Source: Apostichopus leukothele
Lineage: Eukaryota; Echinodermata; Holothuroidea; Aspidochirotida; Stichopodidae
DNA length: 32,880 nucleotides
Assembly (NCBI GenBank): GCA_010014835.2
Contig: JAAAKB020000010.1
Span: forward strand, 531,891 to 564,770
Direction of reading: 5' to 3'
Position 1 is the stretch's first letter. Each line of letters opens with the position of its first letter. Positions 8,731-19,774 of the stretch are shown here, piece after piece. A program made the position numbers and the translations under genes. Below the pieces are notes generated by a model. That model had not been told where the DNA came from. It saw nothing but the letters and a program-made list of their open reading frames with translations, and did not search any database.

Positions 8731-10115
8731 GTTTAATATTTATAACTTCCTCATGTTCCAGAACCCCAAGAGCATTGAGTGCATGGGTAATGTAAAATAA
8801 ACTAAATTGGAAACAATTAGCAAGAAAAAAGACACAATTTCTACTTTCTTTTATCCATTTCAAGCACTGGTGTTGATGATGTTAAAAACAATTAATATAA
8901 AAAATCTTCACCAAAATTCCATGATACAATTTTATGTTTATGATGAAGTTTACATGAACCATGCCGGAAAAACACAGATTATTTCAAAATATCGGACTTT
9001 TATGGATGCAGAAAATTCACCGAAATTTTGCCTCCATTATTTATTCCTCACAGGCCAAGGAGACAGAGTTTAGGCCACCTCACACCCCCCCCCCTCCCAA
9101 TTCCCCCACACCCTAACTAAAATTAGTTGCTTAGAATGTGTAAACAATTATATGAGGGACGGATGGCAAATACATTTTGAGACTTGAAAAATCATCATTC
9201 CCCTTTCCCTTGCAATTCAAATATTATTAATTAATTACTATATTTACAAATAACACAAATATAAGAACAAAAACAACGCCAACGAGAAATATATGCATTG
9301 AAAATACCACCTCTACTAATTTCCAAACAATATTAGATCTTCCTCCGTCACTTCTTAAAAAAATACGAGCCATTGTTTTCATCACGCAGTATAGATTTTC
9401 TAAATCATTTCCTTATCGCCATGGAAACAATACTTATCAAAGCATCAAAACATCTAGAAATTTAATGCCAGACCAACTGAAACTGAAAACTAAACATGTC
9501 AACAGTTTGTTTGGTCAGCCGGAATTTCAATCTCTCCGGGATTCAGACGGGTAAATAAATCAGATTTGTACCTTAACTTTTTATCTATAATCATCCGAAA
9601 ATTTTGTCAGAATGGTGTTAATCTTCTCCCCAATGAATACCAGGTTTGTAGTTTGAGCCTATTTTTACCAAATTAATATATAACAAATACTTAAACAATA
9701 AAAAAAGATCAAGAAAAAAAAGAAGATAAAACTAAACAAGATAAAAAAGAGTAGCAAACATTAAGGAAATGCATTGTTGATTTCTAATTTTTTTGTTTAT
9801 TCAAGTTGTGAACAAGTGCTTTCTCTGCAACAAAAATTTGACCAATTTAAGAATTAAATATGTGATGAAAATCAACTGACTTCTGGAAGAGTCAGCCCAG
9901 ATCCTATGCCATCAATCTTTTTGGTGTTTTTTTTTTTGTAGTATTATCATTTCATAACTTTAATACAAAAAGTCAGTGAAGAATATTATTCAGAACAATA
10001 AAAAAAAAACCTTCGGACTAAGATGTACATAATCCCCGAAACAACACCCTCAAGTAATAATCTGTTTGGAAAACATTGCAACTTCTTACCAGGTTGGGTT
10101 TAGTCTTAAAAGTGG

Positions 10116-10190
10116 ACACAAACCCAGCTATCACCTTCAGCTTACTATATGATGACAGAGATCTTTGTGAAGAAATTTAACTCCCCCAAA
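10116..10190. repeat. Dispersed repeat fragment, copy 1
   Basis: Resembles 26304-26371: both have acacaaaccc, a cagctt or aagctt junction, atga..agagatc, ttgtga and aactcccycaa in the same order. Copies are diverged, so it is an old interspersed element of unknown class. Confidence 0.55.
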
Positions 10191-10196
10191 ACAGGG

Positions 10197-10370
10197 TTAT
10201 TTTTTTAATAGCAGTTTGGGAAAGTTCTTTATTACTGTTACCTCCATCACAGAGACCAAAGATGTTGGTTGGGTAAATTGTGTCTCTGAGTCTGAGCTTG
10301 GGTAGGCTCGTTCATATATGACATAGCTTAGAAGACTGTACACTGAAATGCAGTATTGATTAACCTCCAT
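10197..10370 (-). other. Small open frame of 57 codons; possible unassigned exon
   Basis: ATG at 10370 and stop at 10197 on the minus strand. The middle reads YERAYPSSDSETQFTQPTSL, then VSVME before a GAG|gtaaca donor at 10242/10241. There is also an acceptor-like ctgcatttcag in front of 10342. An exon 10342-10242 would begin with 2 nt of a split codon and end in phase 0, which fits the LIM exon (ends phase 1) on one side and the spectrin exon (starts phase 0) on the other. I recognise no domain, the Kozak context is weak, and frames of this size occur by chance in AT-rich DNA. Confidence 0.15.
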
Positions 10371-10784
10371 GGAGAAATGATTCTAGTACTTAGTCATAAT
10401 TTGTAATTGTGTATATCTCCCTCTATTACAGAGAGAGAGTTTTTGGGGAAGATATACGTACAATAACTCATTCGAAAGTAACAGGCAAATCATTACATGT
10501 ATGCTGTTCGTGGATTATTCAAATATGCATTTTGTTGAAAGATGCTTTAATTTTTCATAATGCTCAGCATAAACAAAAGGGAAAGGAAAATGGAGGAGGG
10601 GGCACTGGGAAGTGCTGTCATTGAAAAAATATGTGCTTCAATGTCTACTCTATTAAATTACTGAAAACAACCCTAAAATGCACCTCTATGATTAATTAAT
10701 TACTACAACTGTTGTTAAACAAAATTAATTGTTAAACAGGCAAATAAATTGCAGCATGCAGTAACATGGCTACTGCCAAACCAG

Positions 10785-10818
10785 CTGGAGTTTTATCCTC
10801 ATTTTGGAATAACTCCAG
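10785..10818. repeat. Short inverted repeat (hairpin)
   Basis: CTGGAGTT and AACTCCAG pair exactly, with further pairing inside (TTATCC against GGAATAA with one bulge) and a short loop. An ATT trinucleotide run follows. Confidence 0.7.
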
Positions 10819-11253
10819 TTTATTATTATTATTATTTTTCTTGCAACCAAGTCAGAAAATGAAGTTTTACAAGACAGATTGAAGAAGCAATTAACACATG
10901 GGTCAAAATCTATAGATGCATTAATACATTAATGATAATGCTTTAATTCAGACATTTTTTCAAGTCATCCAAAACACATAAAATGCAAGCATATGTATCA
11001 TACACGAAGGGACGGAGAGTAGAATTAATGCTCTGATCTAAATCATAACATACGTACACATGGGGTGCAATTAGAAATGATCAGACAGATAATTAATGGT
11101 TAACTGATTAATTCATTCATTAACTAATAAATGAGCGCATAAATCACATATCACAGATTAGAGCGACAGCAACCTAATTGGTCGTGACGTAATATTTCGA
11201 TCGCTTTACAATTTTTCGATGGGTCCCAAGATCATTTCAGAAATCACGGCAAA

Positions 11254-11412
11254 ATGATAACTTTAGAATGGGCTTTCCAGATTGCCAACAAGATACTTTA
11301 CAAAGTAAAATGCACAGCGTGCGATCGTTACCATGCGAGCTTTCATTTGTACTGCAAACTTTGTAAACTGTGTACCATTCTCAGGATTGCATTGAGTGCA
11401 TCTTCATTGTAA
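11254..11412 (+). other. Small open frame of 52 codons with clustered cysteines
   Basis: ATG at 11254, stop at 11410-11412. It includes the cysteine pattern KCTACDRYHASFHLYCKLCK, then LC, i.e. CxxC followed by CxxCxxC with two His between. This resembles a zinc-binding pattern but matches no family I know, and it has no neighbours or splice sites supporting a gene. Chance is the simplest explanation. Confidence 0.15.
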
Positions 11413-12224
11413 TGATAAACGAGGCCGGAGGGGGGGGGGGCAGGTGCAGGGAGGAGTGATGATCGAAGGGTCTCGGCTGGTTAAGCGCCATAAATTTTGG
11501 CTGAGTCCTGGCCTTAAAGCTAGGTTGCGGACCGATGTATTAAAGTATGTACTAGGATAGAAGCATACATTCTAGTTTGACTTTACATACAATACGGCAA
11601 CCTCTCGATAGGTTATACCCAGCTCTTGGTATCTCGATGCAGGTGCACGGTTGCACAATATTATTATTAGACCTAATCAATGGGGAAGACAATATAGGCA
11701 GTAGAATTAAGGATCCATGCTTTTGGAGAAACAGGTTGGTACAGTGGCACTGTTTTAGCAGACCATTCAGAAGCGTTTCAAACAGTACCTAGTAGTAGAT
11801 AAACCAGGATGCATCTATGTGGCTGGTCAGATACCTAAAGTGCAATATATATTCAACATTCCACGATTAAATTCATACAGATGACAAAAGTACAAACATC
11901 CGGATGAAAGCTACGACATACTTCTTCTTCTCTGCAACAAAAGTAGTTGCACTCTAACTTTTAAATATGTCAAATTAAGTTCGATCGTGCGTTGGATAGG
12001 AATCTAACACGTAATAATAGTGTATTAAAGCTAATTCAAAGAAGTGATGAAATCTTATCAAGTACCATTATAAATCAATGGAATTGAAGATTTTATATTC
12101 ATTGAACCGGGCCCGGCATTGTGTCTACCAACATCATTTAATATCAAAAATTGTTATTCTGCAAAAACGCATTTACTTTCAAATGTAACAGAAATTTAAG
12201 TGCTAATGGGGTCGGGGTTGGTTG

Positions 12225-12290
12225 GGATAATAATAATAATTATAATACGTAATACTTATATAGCGCCTCCAGAAATCTTGAAGCGCTATG
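12225..12290. repeat. Interspersed-repeat signature (ATA-rich run plus TATATAGCGC core)
   Basis: An (ATA)n-like run is followed by acttatatagcgcctcc and then gaagcgctatg. This ATA-run plus TATATAGCGC/AGCGCT arrangement is a common interspersed-repeat end in marine invertebrate genomes; I cannot name its class from sequence alone. Confidence 0.45.
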
Positions 12291-12708
12291 TGAGGATTGG
12301 GGGAGGTATGGGAGAGGGTATAGTAAATTCAAGATTCAATCAAAATGGTACAACCAGTTGGAAATTAGCATATTTACTAGTTGACTACAAAACCTTCTTT
12401 AATATATGCAAATTACACTAAACCCTACAATGGGGATAAATGTCATCTATTAATGAGTGGTTTTGACATTTAGACTGTAAACATTGGTGTCTGTTTTGTA
12501 AAGAAAGCAGACTTTTGTTCGGCCTTTCAATCATCTGGTGTTACACTTTACAGAACAGATTTATGTATTTCACAGATGGCCGGATGTTACCATGCAGGTA
12601 AGACGATCAGGTGTTTTACACGTTACCATGGTTATTGTGATGGCATTTTTTACACTAAAAGTTAGAGAGTTTTCTTGCTCTTACTGTTGCCTTTGATGTG
12701 GATATAAA

Positions 12709-12834
12709 ATGGCGTGGAGACATTCACCAGCGACAACAGAGTTTAACGACGACAGCTTAAGTGAGTTAAGCAGCGACATTTCTTTTAGTGTCGCAGCTGG
12801 ATGTGACCATAAATTACCATCACAAATAAGCTGA
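12709..12834 (+). other. Small open frame of 41 codons in good Kozak context
   Basis: ATG at 12709 (A at -3, G at +4), stop TGA at 12832-12834. The peptide reads MAWRHSPATTEFNDDSLSEL and ends in a Ser-rich stretch. A GTGAGT donor-like site lies near 12760, so it could be a first exon instead. A TATAAAA string overlaps the region just before the ATG, too close to serve as its TATA box. No domain recognised. Confidence 0.18.
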
Positions 12835-14965
12835 CTATATACCAGTTTATGGTGGCAAAGAATTGGGATGTTGCTGAAAGGAAAAATTTAGGCAAGTAAC
12901 TGAATATCATCACTCTATGATTGAAACACAATTTTGTTCCAGGCATTTTTGAATCGGTACTGGACTAGACCATTAAAGGAAAGGTACTTAAAGGTGATCA
13001 TCATTGCCCCAAAATATGCCAGAAAGTCAAAAAGTGGCCACTTTATTATACGCTTGATCAAGTCCACATATATGACATCATCGAGCCAGAGGTCCTTCAA
13101 GTTTGTATGTCTTCCTTTGCATTATTACAATGTTTATTTCCTGTAAATGGTGATGGGGCTCAGCAAATGGTGAATCTCAAATATAATATATCCATATACG
13201 CAGACCTCCAATCCACAAACGTAGTGTCAAAGAGTGATAATTATTAGTCCAGGTTCAAGTCAAAAACATGCTTTTTAGAGAATTTAATATAGGTTTGCAA
13301 ATTAGTAAACTGTTTTTCTTTTATATCATCTACCATAAGGGGAAAATATTCCCAAAGATCAGGATGTGAGCAAACATACAGTATAACGATCCAATTAATA
13401 TTTGTTAATAACTATAAAACAGGTTCTACAGAAGTGGTGCAGTGTTGCAGTGGGATGAAGAATATCACCCCTTTAAATCATTTCTTATCCCTCTCCAAGT
13501 TTACTTTAAAAAAAATGCCTTAGCCACTGTCACTCCCTCAGCTGCAGTTACCAAGCCGATAACGGGTTTTTGCGACACGAACATGATAGTGAATATTATA
13601 TATTTAAGATCTTCCATGAGTAAACTAAGAAGTAAAAATTAATATTTAATATTATTGAAAATCAATTAAGACAGAATTAGTTCTGTGGTGGGAGATTGAT
13701 TGACTTCCCGGTGAGACGGAACGACTTATTAAGTGTCAAAAGGCGCAACATCGTTCGCACGAAAAGAGACCAAAAAAAGAGAGAGATTTTGCAAAATTGG
13801 TTTTTAATAAGGAAGGTTAGTTTAACAAACATCTACAACACATGATAATGCACGTAAACACCTAGAATTATGTAACACAAGATAACAAGGTGTCGTCCCA
13901 AAAGTATTCGCAAGAGTAAAACCTTCTAACAGGAAGAAGTTTTGCTTTTAGGACTCCCTCTATTCTGTGTGACTGAGGATCAGGTTTACCTCGACGTACT
14001 AAAAGTCATGCGATTTTTGCTTTGATCTTATCAACATGTTCTACTTGTTAGGGCTAATTATTAAATGTGCAATTCATGTGAAAGCTTTGCTCCAATTCAG
14101 AGAACTTTGATTAAAAAATATATATGAACAGAAAAAGACAAACATCACATCTTTATAGTGACAGTTAGCTATAGTAGAACTGTCAAAGTTGATTTAAACT
14201 TTGTTCCCAACACGTAACTAATGGATTCGTCACAATAGCGTAACAGTTTGAAATTGGGGCACGGATATTAGAATGCCTTTCAGAGACTCTGAAATTAGTC
14301 AGAGATGACAAATTTAAATGGCAGATCTAGGTAAATTCTGAAAGATTAATTACTTCACTATAGTAACATTCAGACGGAAGCAAAATAACTGAACTTTGCA
14401 CAACAGGAATGCTTCCTTATAATTACATAAAAAGCCAAAGTTTGAAAGAAACAATGAATGCTACCATAACGGAGCAAAGAGTATGATCTCATTTGATAAT
14501 GTCAAAAGTATATATACCTCTTGAAACTGAATTGTAAACACAGAAGGCTTAATTGTTGCAGCAGAGTAGATAATCTGAACATGTATGTATATATAGACGA
14601 GGGAGGATTAAGAGGTGGGGGGGGGGAGGGACAATTTCCACTACTCCCTTTCCACCTGGACTCTATAGTTTGTTGGGTCAAACTTTTAATGAAAACTTTT
14701 CAGGTATTAAAGATAAATTCTCGTTTTTATTCTGACATTTTCAACTCAGTGCGACGAGGTATATACTTAGCTTGGAGCAAAGCTTTCACATGAGAGGGTC
14801 AACTTTATACCTAAATGCATTCCAATTAATGCAGGAAGAAAAAAACGGACAACCTGAAACAAGTTCAACTACTTACAATACCTCATAAATGGTCCTTTAA
14901 AAAGACTCACCCTTTTCTGCGGACAAAATGATATTACATGAGAGGATGTCAAACCAACATACAGT

Positions 14966-15345
14966 GATCTGTACAGCAACTAGCTTGCACATGCATGATA
15001 GCCTGTACATGGATCAGATGACAGCAAATCGGGCCTATACAGCATGTTGAACATGTTAGGCAGTACAATTAAGGATCACAGTAACACACCGGGCCTAAAC
15101 AGTCCTGTATAGCAACTTGTACTTGATAGATATATTGTACAAGAATCACATGACAGTATACCAGGCCTTTACAGTTCTACATAACAAACTTGCACATGAT
15201 AGGCTGTGCAAGGATCACATGATATAAGCACACCAGGCCTATATTTCTATGCAGCATATCAGTGTTGCATGATAGGCTGTTTATATGACATCTCATATAA
15301 CATCCTACTATACCTGGCCTATGAACTTGCACGCTGCATTTCTTG
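14966..15345. repeat. Degenerate minisatellite, about five units of 60-80 bp
   Basis: The core GGCCT recurs at 15032, 15092, 15164, 15236 and 15316. Each unit also has versions of cttgcacatgatagg, ggatcacatga and a tayacag motif. Its apparent minus-strand reading frame is an artefact of the repeat. Confidence 0.85.
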
Positions 15346-16281
15346 AATATTAACACATGTAACATTATGCTTAATTAGTATATGTTTTAAGGAACATACA
15401 ATATTACACGTGTGCACTTTGAGAAAACAATAGTACCGTACAAGTCTCTAATATCAAAATTTATAAGATAAAATGAAGAAAACATATTTAAAAAATATTT
15501 ACCCAGCACTTCAAAATTGTTAATGCTAATTTGTAATAAGTAATTAGAACTGATTAATTCCAAACTAAATAGTCAAGCAATTAACAATTAGCTGCCCTCC
15601 AGTGCAAGAAAAAGTTTCAATAGTTAACCTTGACTATAAGCATGGTCTAGGATCATCTCAGGTCTTTAAAATCAAATATAAATCTGATTCCATGATAATG
15701 TTTAGCCGGGAAGGACCTAGGAGTTAATTTAACACAGGGTGATCTCTGAAACAAACATTTCCCTTTTTTTTTTAAAGATGTTTACATTTATCAACCAATT
15801 TATGCCTAGATTGCAGGTAACCTGCATAAGGAGACAAACCTATGCTAGTTAAGCAGCTCCTAGACAGAAATAGCTGTCACATAGAACACATTAATTACTG
15901 TAGTGCGAGCTACAATATTGACATTACTGGCCAAGTGAACAATACCTATACAAGACTGGACGTTGAAACTTAAAGTCTCTGTACATTTGCAGTTTTCAGA
16001 GGCTAGCTGTGTAGCCAACTTATTCTGAGCCTGTCACAAGCGCCCTCACTTTGTAGGTACCTACATAAGTATACTCCCTGGTGTGTTGTCCTCCCAAAAA
16101 ATAACGCCACGAACAACGGAAAAGTTCTTCCTTATACTACCAGCACTCCACGTGCACTACAATACTGCATATTTGCAGGCAAATGCAGTTCTTGTTTGTC
16201 TGTGTATTCATTGTAAAAGTTATAGTCTACCCTATAAGGTAGAAAGATCTTTTTTTTCCAAAATAAAGTCTAGCAACAAAC

Positions 16282-16468
16282 CTGGCTTGATGATTTCTCC
16301 GCATCGGGGGCACGTCCTGGCGAGATGTTTCTCGTAGCACTCTAGGCAACACATCATCCCGTCCCAGTTTCCGAAGGCCTTGTCTGCGAGTGATTGCTTG
16401 CACATTCCACAACTGTATCTCTGCTCAAAGCAAGACTCATGAAAGTGGTTGCCTTTGAATATGAGATC
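16282..16468 (-). CDS. LIM exon 2: LIM domain with enlarged inter-finger linker
   Basis: 187 nt, phase 0 in, phase 1 out. Ligand candidates are His10, Cys13, Cys20, Cys23, Cys41 and Cys44; Cys53 and Cys56 begin another domain (CPRCGEIIKPG). Between Cys13 and Cys20 the peptide reads FEQRYS, six residues where LIM domains have two. Otherwise spacing is normal. Acceptor cctctctgatag, donor CAG|gtttgt. An ORF in another frame here is a shadow. Confidence 0.87.
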
Positions 16469-16520
16469 CTATCAGAGAGGAAAAATAAATTAAAATAAAT
16501 TAAAAATAAAAATAAAATAA

Positions 16521-16551
<31 letters not shown>

Positions 16552-18069
16552 TAAAATTAAAAATAAATTAAAATAAATTAATTAAACAGCTGGGACTTTC
16601 TATATATATTAAAGTTTTGCATAACATGAGGGCCTAATGAGATGGGCAGGGGCGAGGGGTCACGGGATAAACACCACGGGTGCTGCGTTGATTTATGGGA
16701 GAGGGGAAAATATGTAGAATATGGGATATATGGAAAAGTTCCAAATAGGTATACCTGGTGACGTAATTGTTCTGAGACCCTACCCTGCTCTTAACCGATG
16801 GCCCTGGTAACATTTCAACATTATACATTAAGGTGACCAGATGTCCCTGGGATCGACGTGGTCCCTGGATTTCATGTTACATCCCTGTATTAAAAGTTTC
16901 CCGGGAAATGTCCCCGGAGTGTATGTACTGCACTTAATTATATCCCTGCAATTTGCAAAATGGCCCTGAATAATTTTAATTTTACTTGTTTGGCCTTCCG
17001 TTCATAGAGACAGCTAGAACCAAATGATTGGTCATGTTGACAACTACAAACGTAAGTGTTCGTTCATGGCTCTCAAATTTAGGCAATTGCCCGTGATCAT
17101 TGAATAATTTCATAGTCAGTTATTTCACATGAAAAAGCATGATGTTGCATTCAAGGATGGCAGCAATTGAGGCCTCCTGTTACCTGAGTTGAGTTAAGTT
17201 TTGTGTATATGAGATGAATTTACATATTCGACAGAATACTTGTTTTTTTTCTCAAACTTGGCCTGACGATTCCTGAATAGTTGTCCAAGTGACAGATTCC
17301 GACCTCCTCACAATCCTAGGGCTCAACCAGGTAAAGCTACATCCTATCGTACCAACGGTTTGGACAAACATTCAAGCCCTTTGGGGAGAATGACCTGAGA
17401 AAGTTTTCATTTCTTCAAAAATCAAATCTTACCCCGTTAAGAAAACATTTATTTCCATAGGCCAGCTGACATATCCTGCCATACTTTTGGGAGGGGTTGA
17501 GTTGTTTATTCCTCATCTCCTTAGTGAAATACTTTAAACCATCCGAAATTAACATTCCATAAACCTCCAAGGATATTATATCACAGCATATTTTGAATGC
17601 TTCCAGTTCATTCCCTAATATATACGAATGAACACATGTACACATATCTCAAACTTTCACATAATGCTAGCCAGCCTTTTTCTTAACCGCCTCTTTCCCT
17701 TCCTTCCCAGCTTCCTTCTTCCGTTCATCGATCTGTCTACAAACCGTTTGACCGTTCTATCCCCTTCGATACCAAAACGGCACCCTGCATCTTCCAAACA
17801 TATCATATTCTTCTCGACATGAATTCGCGGTGGGCAGATTCTGAACGACGAGACGGAAGTCGACATACCTTACTATCGTGGCCGATTGTTTTGCCGCATT
17901 CCTCGCAACGGTTGGCGAATTCGTTATCGTAGCAGGCCACGCAGTGGGGTTTGTCGTCCTTCAGAATGTAACTCTGCCCGCTCAGCGAGGTGTCGCACTT
18001 TTGGCAGCAGAAGTGCCCCGAATGGAAACTCTCGTTCATGGCTTTGACGTATTCTCCCGAGAATATCAG
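16282..18069 (-). CDS. FHL/Limpet-type LIM-domain protein, two internal exons
   Basis: Gene-level entry for exons 18069-17869 and 16468-16282, joined in phase 0 (129 codons plus one base). The joined peptide has LIM finger residues in the right order: a LIM domain lacking only its first CxxC (in a missing upstream exon), a complete second LIM domain split by the intron, and CPRC starting a third. The strings FANRCEECGKTIGHDSK and DLIFKGNHFHESC match FHL sequences such as CEECGKPIGCDCKDLSYKDRHWHEAC. FHL proteins are adaptor and transcription co-regulator proteins acting at adhesions, sarcomeres and in the nucleus. No start, end, or further exons are in view. Testin, Prickle or Limpet-type proteins are alternatives; the second-domain match favours FHL/Limpet. 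Confidence 0.85.
16480..16583. repeat. (AAAAT)n low-complexity array next to a splice acceptor
   Basis: About 100 bp of imperfect AAAAT/TTAAAA units on the plus strand, i.e. (ATTTT)n in the sense of the LIM gene. It ends about 11 nt upstream of the acceptor of LIM exon 2. Confidence 0.9.
16584..17868 (-). other. Intron between the two LIM exons
   Basis: Apart from the array above, the 1.4-kb intron holds a CCCTG-rich repeat-like stretch (about 16830-16980) and a pyrimidine-rich stretch near 17680-17720. No exon recognised. Confidence 0.65.
16830..16980. repeat. CCCTG-rich stretch resembling a transposon end
   Basis: Starts ttaaggtgaccagatgtccc, and related motifs (gtccctggg, gtccctgga, atccctgta, gtccccgga, atccctgca, ggccctgaa) follow at intervals of roughly 20-30 bp. 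This is like the ends of some DNA transposons, but no matching inverted end was found. Confidence 0.35.
17869..18069 (-). CDS. LIM exon 1: most of one LIM domain and start of the next
   Basis: 201 nt, 67 codons, phase 0 in and out. It starts LIFSGEYVKAMNESFHSGHF and continues with CCQKC. Zinc-ligand candidates are His16, His19, Cys22, Cys25, Cys43 and Cys46, with 17 residues between Cys25 and Cys43, as in normal LIM domains. Cys55 and Cys58 open the next domain. Acceptor ttcacatccacag and donor AAG|gtatgt are both good. The exon is visibly richer in G and C than the spectraplakin exons. Confidence 0.88.
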
Positions 18070-19774
18070 CTGTGGATGTGAAGAGAAAGATGTACATAGG
18101 TCAGTAATTTATCCAATCAATGACTAATATGAATTGCTATATGCACCACTTTGGACAGCGCATCTCGATCCTCGAAAAATCACAGTTTTTTGGAGAGAAA
18201 GAAAGGAAAAAATCCCAATTAACATACACATACCTATGCGAATAAAAATCTACAAAAAAGATGAAAAAAGGCATATAAAACTTTCCAAAGAAAATGTGAT
18301 GTGTTGACATCGAAACTAGCTACCTACCGCAAACTGTGAGAAGTTTTGGAAATGTGGGTTTACATCTGATAAAACTTGACTGAAGTTTTATTACCTTCAA
18401 ACAGTTTATCTTGAGTTGAGCACAATTCGATATTGAGATCGTATAGCGATCGGACCAACGCTAGTTTGGACCAACGCTAGTTTGTCTTCCCCTGTTTAAG
18501 TGTCACATTTGAGTGCCACCTACCGGAATATCCCTTTTAATGTTTAAAAGTTATTGTAAATATGTCAATATTCCGTCAGTCACCGAAGTTACAGTTTTAA
18601 TAGTGATTCATATCCATGGTGATTATAATGACCACGAGAGGAAATTGTTCACAGTCGTTAAGACACGCCGCACAAAGATCATCGCTAACTAATTACGTTT
18701 TTTACTTCCAACATGTTACATATATACCACAAGCAAACAAAGAATGAGGGTCAGTCATACTAATCACCATGGAAACATAGCTGACAGTCATATAACCCGG
18801 TAGATTTTTGTTATTGAAAGTTGGTGGCGAGACCGGACGATAAAAGTTTGGTCGTCATGTTACCTATGCTTCTGTTACATCATTTCCCTTTTTACGGTGT
18901 ACGATTTCACAGTTCAACGGCCCAGGCGATACAAACTACATATTACAGAATGATATGACTTGCCTTGGTTTGAACTTTACAACAACAAAAAATCACAGAG
19001 TTCAAAACAATCCCATAAGAATCCCAAATCTCATGTGACCAGATCTTGTTCTGATGATGGAACCGATTTACTTTTTCCCCCTTAATTCTGAATCATAATC
19101 CAATATCTCCATCAATTTTCATCCACCCTACAGGGGGGGGGGGGTATGTGAGAATAATAATTGCAACCAATTATTTATTGGCTGTAAGGGTGAATTTTGT
19201 CGATTCATCGACTAAACAAACAAACAAATAACATTTAAATCCAATCCTTGTTTGCCCCTAATTACTTTATACTTGACTGTTGATTTTTTATTGTTTCTAA
19301 GGCAGAATAAACCGGAAAATAAAAAAATAAAAGTTATTTTTGTTTCTTATCCGTACAAGGGAAGTTTGATTAAACTGGGGAGATGGTGGGGAAATATGTA
19401 TAAATTATTCATACCGATTTGTTTTTCTGCTTAATAAGAGGCCATTTTGATATATGTACTGTATGCTTACATAGTAGCTATAACAGGTAATTATTTTCAT
19501 CCCAATGTTGCTTAATAATACATTGCTATGTGCAAGGGTGTTTGTTTCTGTAACTAAAGATCAGACCAAATTCAGAGCCGGCCAAAATTCCTATAAAAAT
19601 TTGAAAGAAGTCATTAAACCAATCTTACCTTCAGACCTAATTTGTAGCCTAAGTTGATGTTCAATTTATATTTTACTTCACCCTACAGACTTCACCCCCG
19701 CCGCACCCTCACACCCCCATCACCACCGCATCCATACGTCAGCACCCCAACACCAGCCTACTCCACGCCCATAT

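Larger units (their letters stand above)
8344..16281. other. About 8 kb with no firmly recognised exon
   Basis: AT-rich DNA between the most 5' spectraplakin exon seen and the LIM exons. It contains poly-C/poly-G runs (near 8480, 9090, 11430 and 14615), an AT-dinucleotide tract near 8690-8730, a dispersed repeat fragment (10116-10190), a hairpin (10785-10818), an interspersed-repeat signature (12225-12290), a minisatellite (14966-15345) and several short open frames of doubtful status. I searched the minus strand for spectrin-repeat and LIM exons by their typical residues and found none. Confidence 0.6.

Noticed and set aside
9237-9554. Open stretch of about 105 codons on the plus strand ending MPDQLKLKTKHVNSLF...
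   Set aside because: There is no ATG until near the end and no domain or splice support. Open stretches of this length are expected a few times by chance in a window of this size and composition.
13421-13642. Plus-strand frame FYRSGAVLQWDEEYHPFKS... as a coding exon
   Set aside because: The acceptor in front lacks a pyrimidine tract, no family is recognised and there are no neighbouring exons. It is probably chance or a decayed transposon.
15177-15365. Cys-containing minus-strand frame as another LIM exon
   Set aside because: It lies inside the GGCCT minisatellite, and its cysteines come from the repeated TGCACATG-type motif without LIM spacing.
8343-16282. Direct LIM-spectraplakin fusion gene
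   Set aside because: LIM exon 2 ends in phase 1 and the first spectrin exon starts in phase 0, so joining them directly breaks the reading frame. It would need an extra exon that is only weakly supported.
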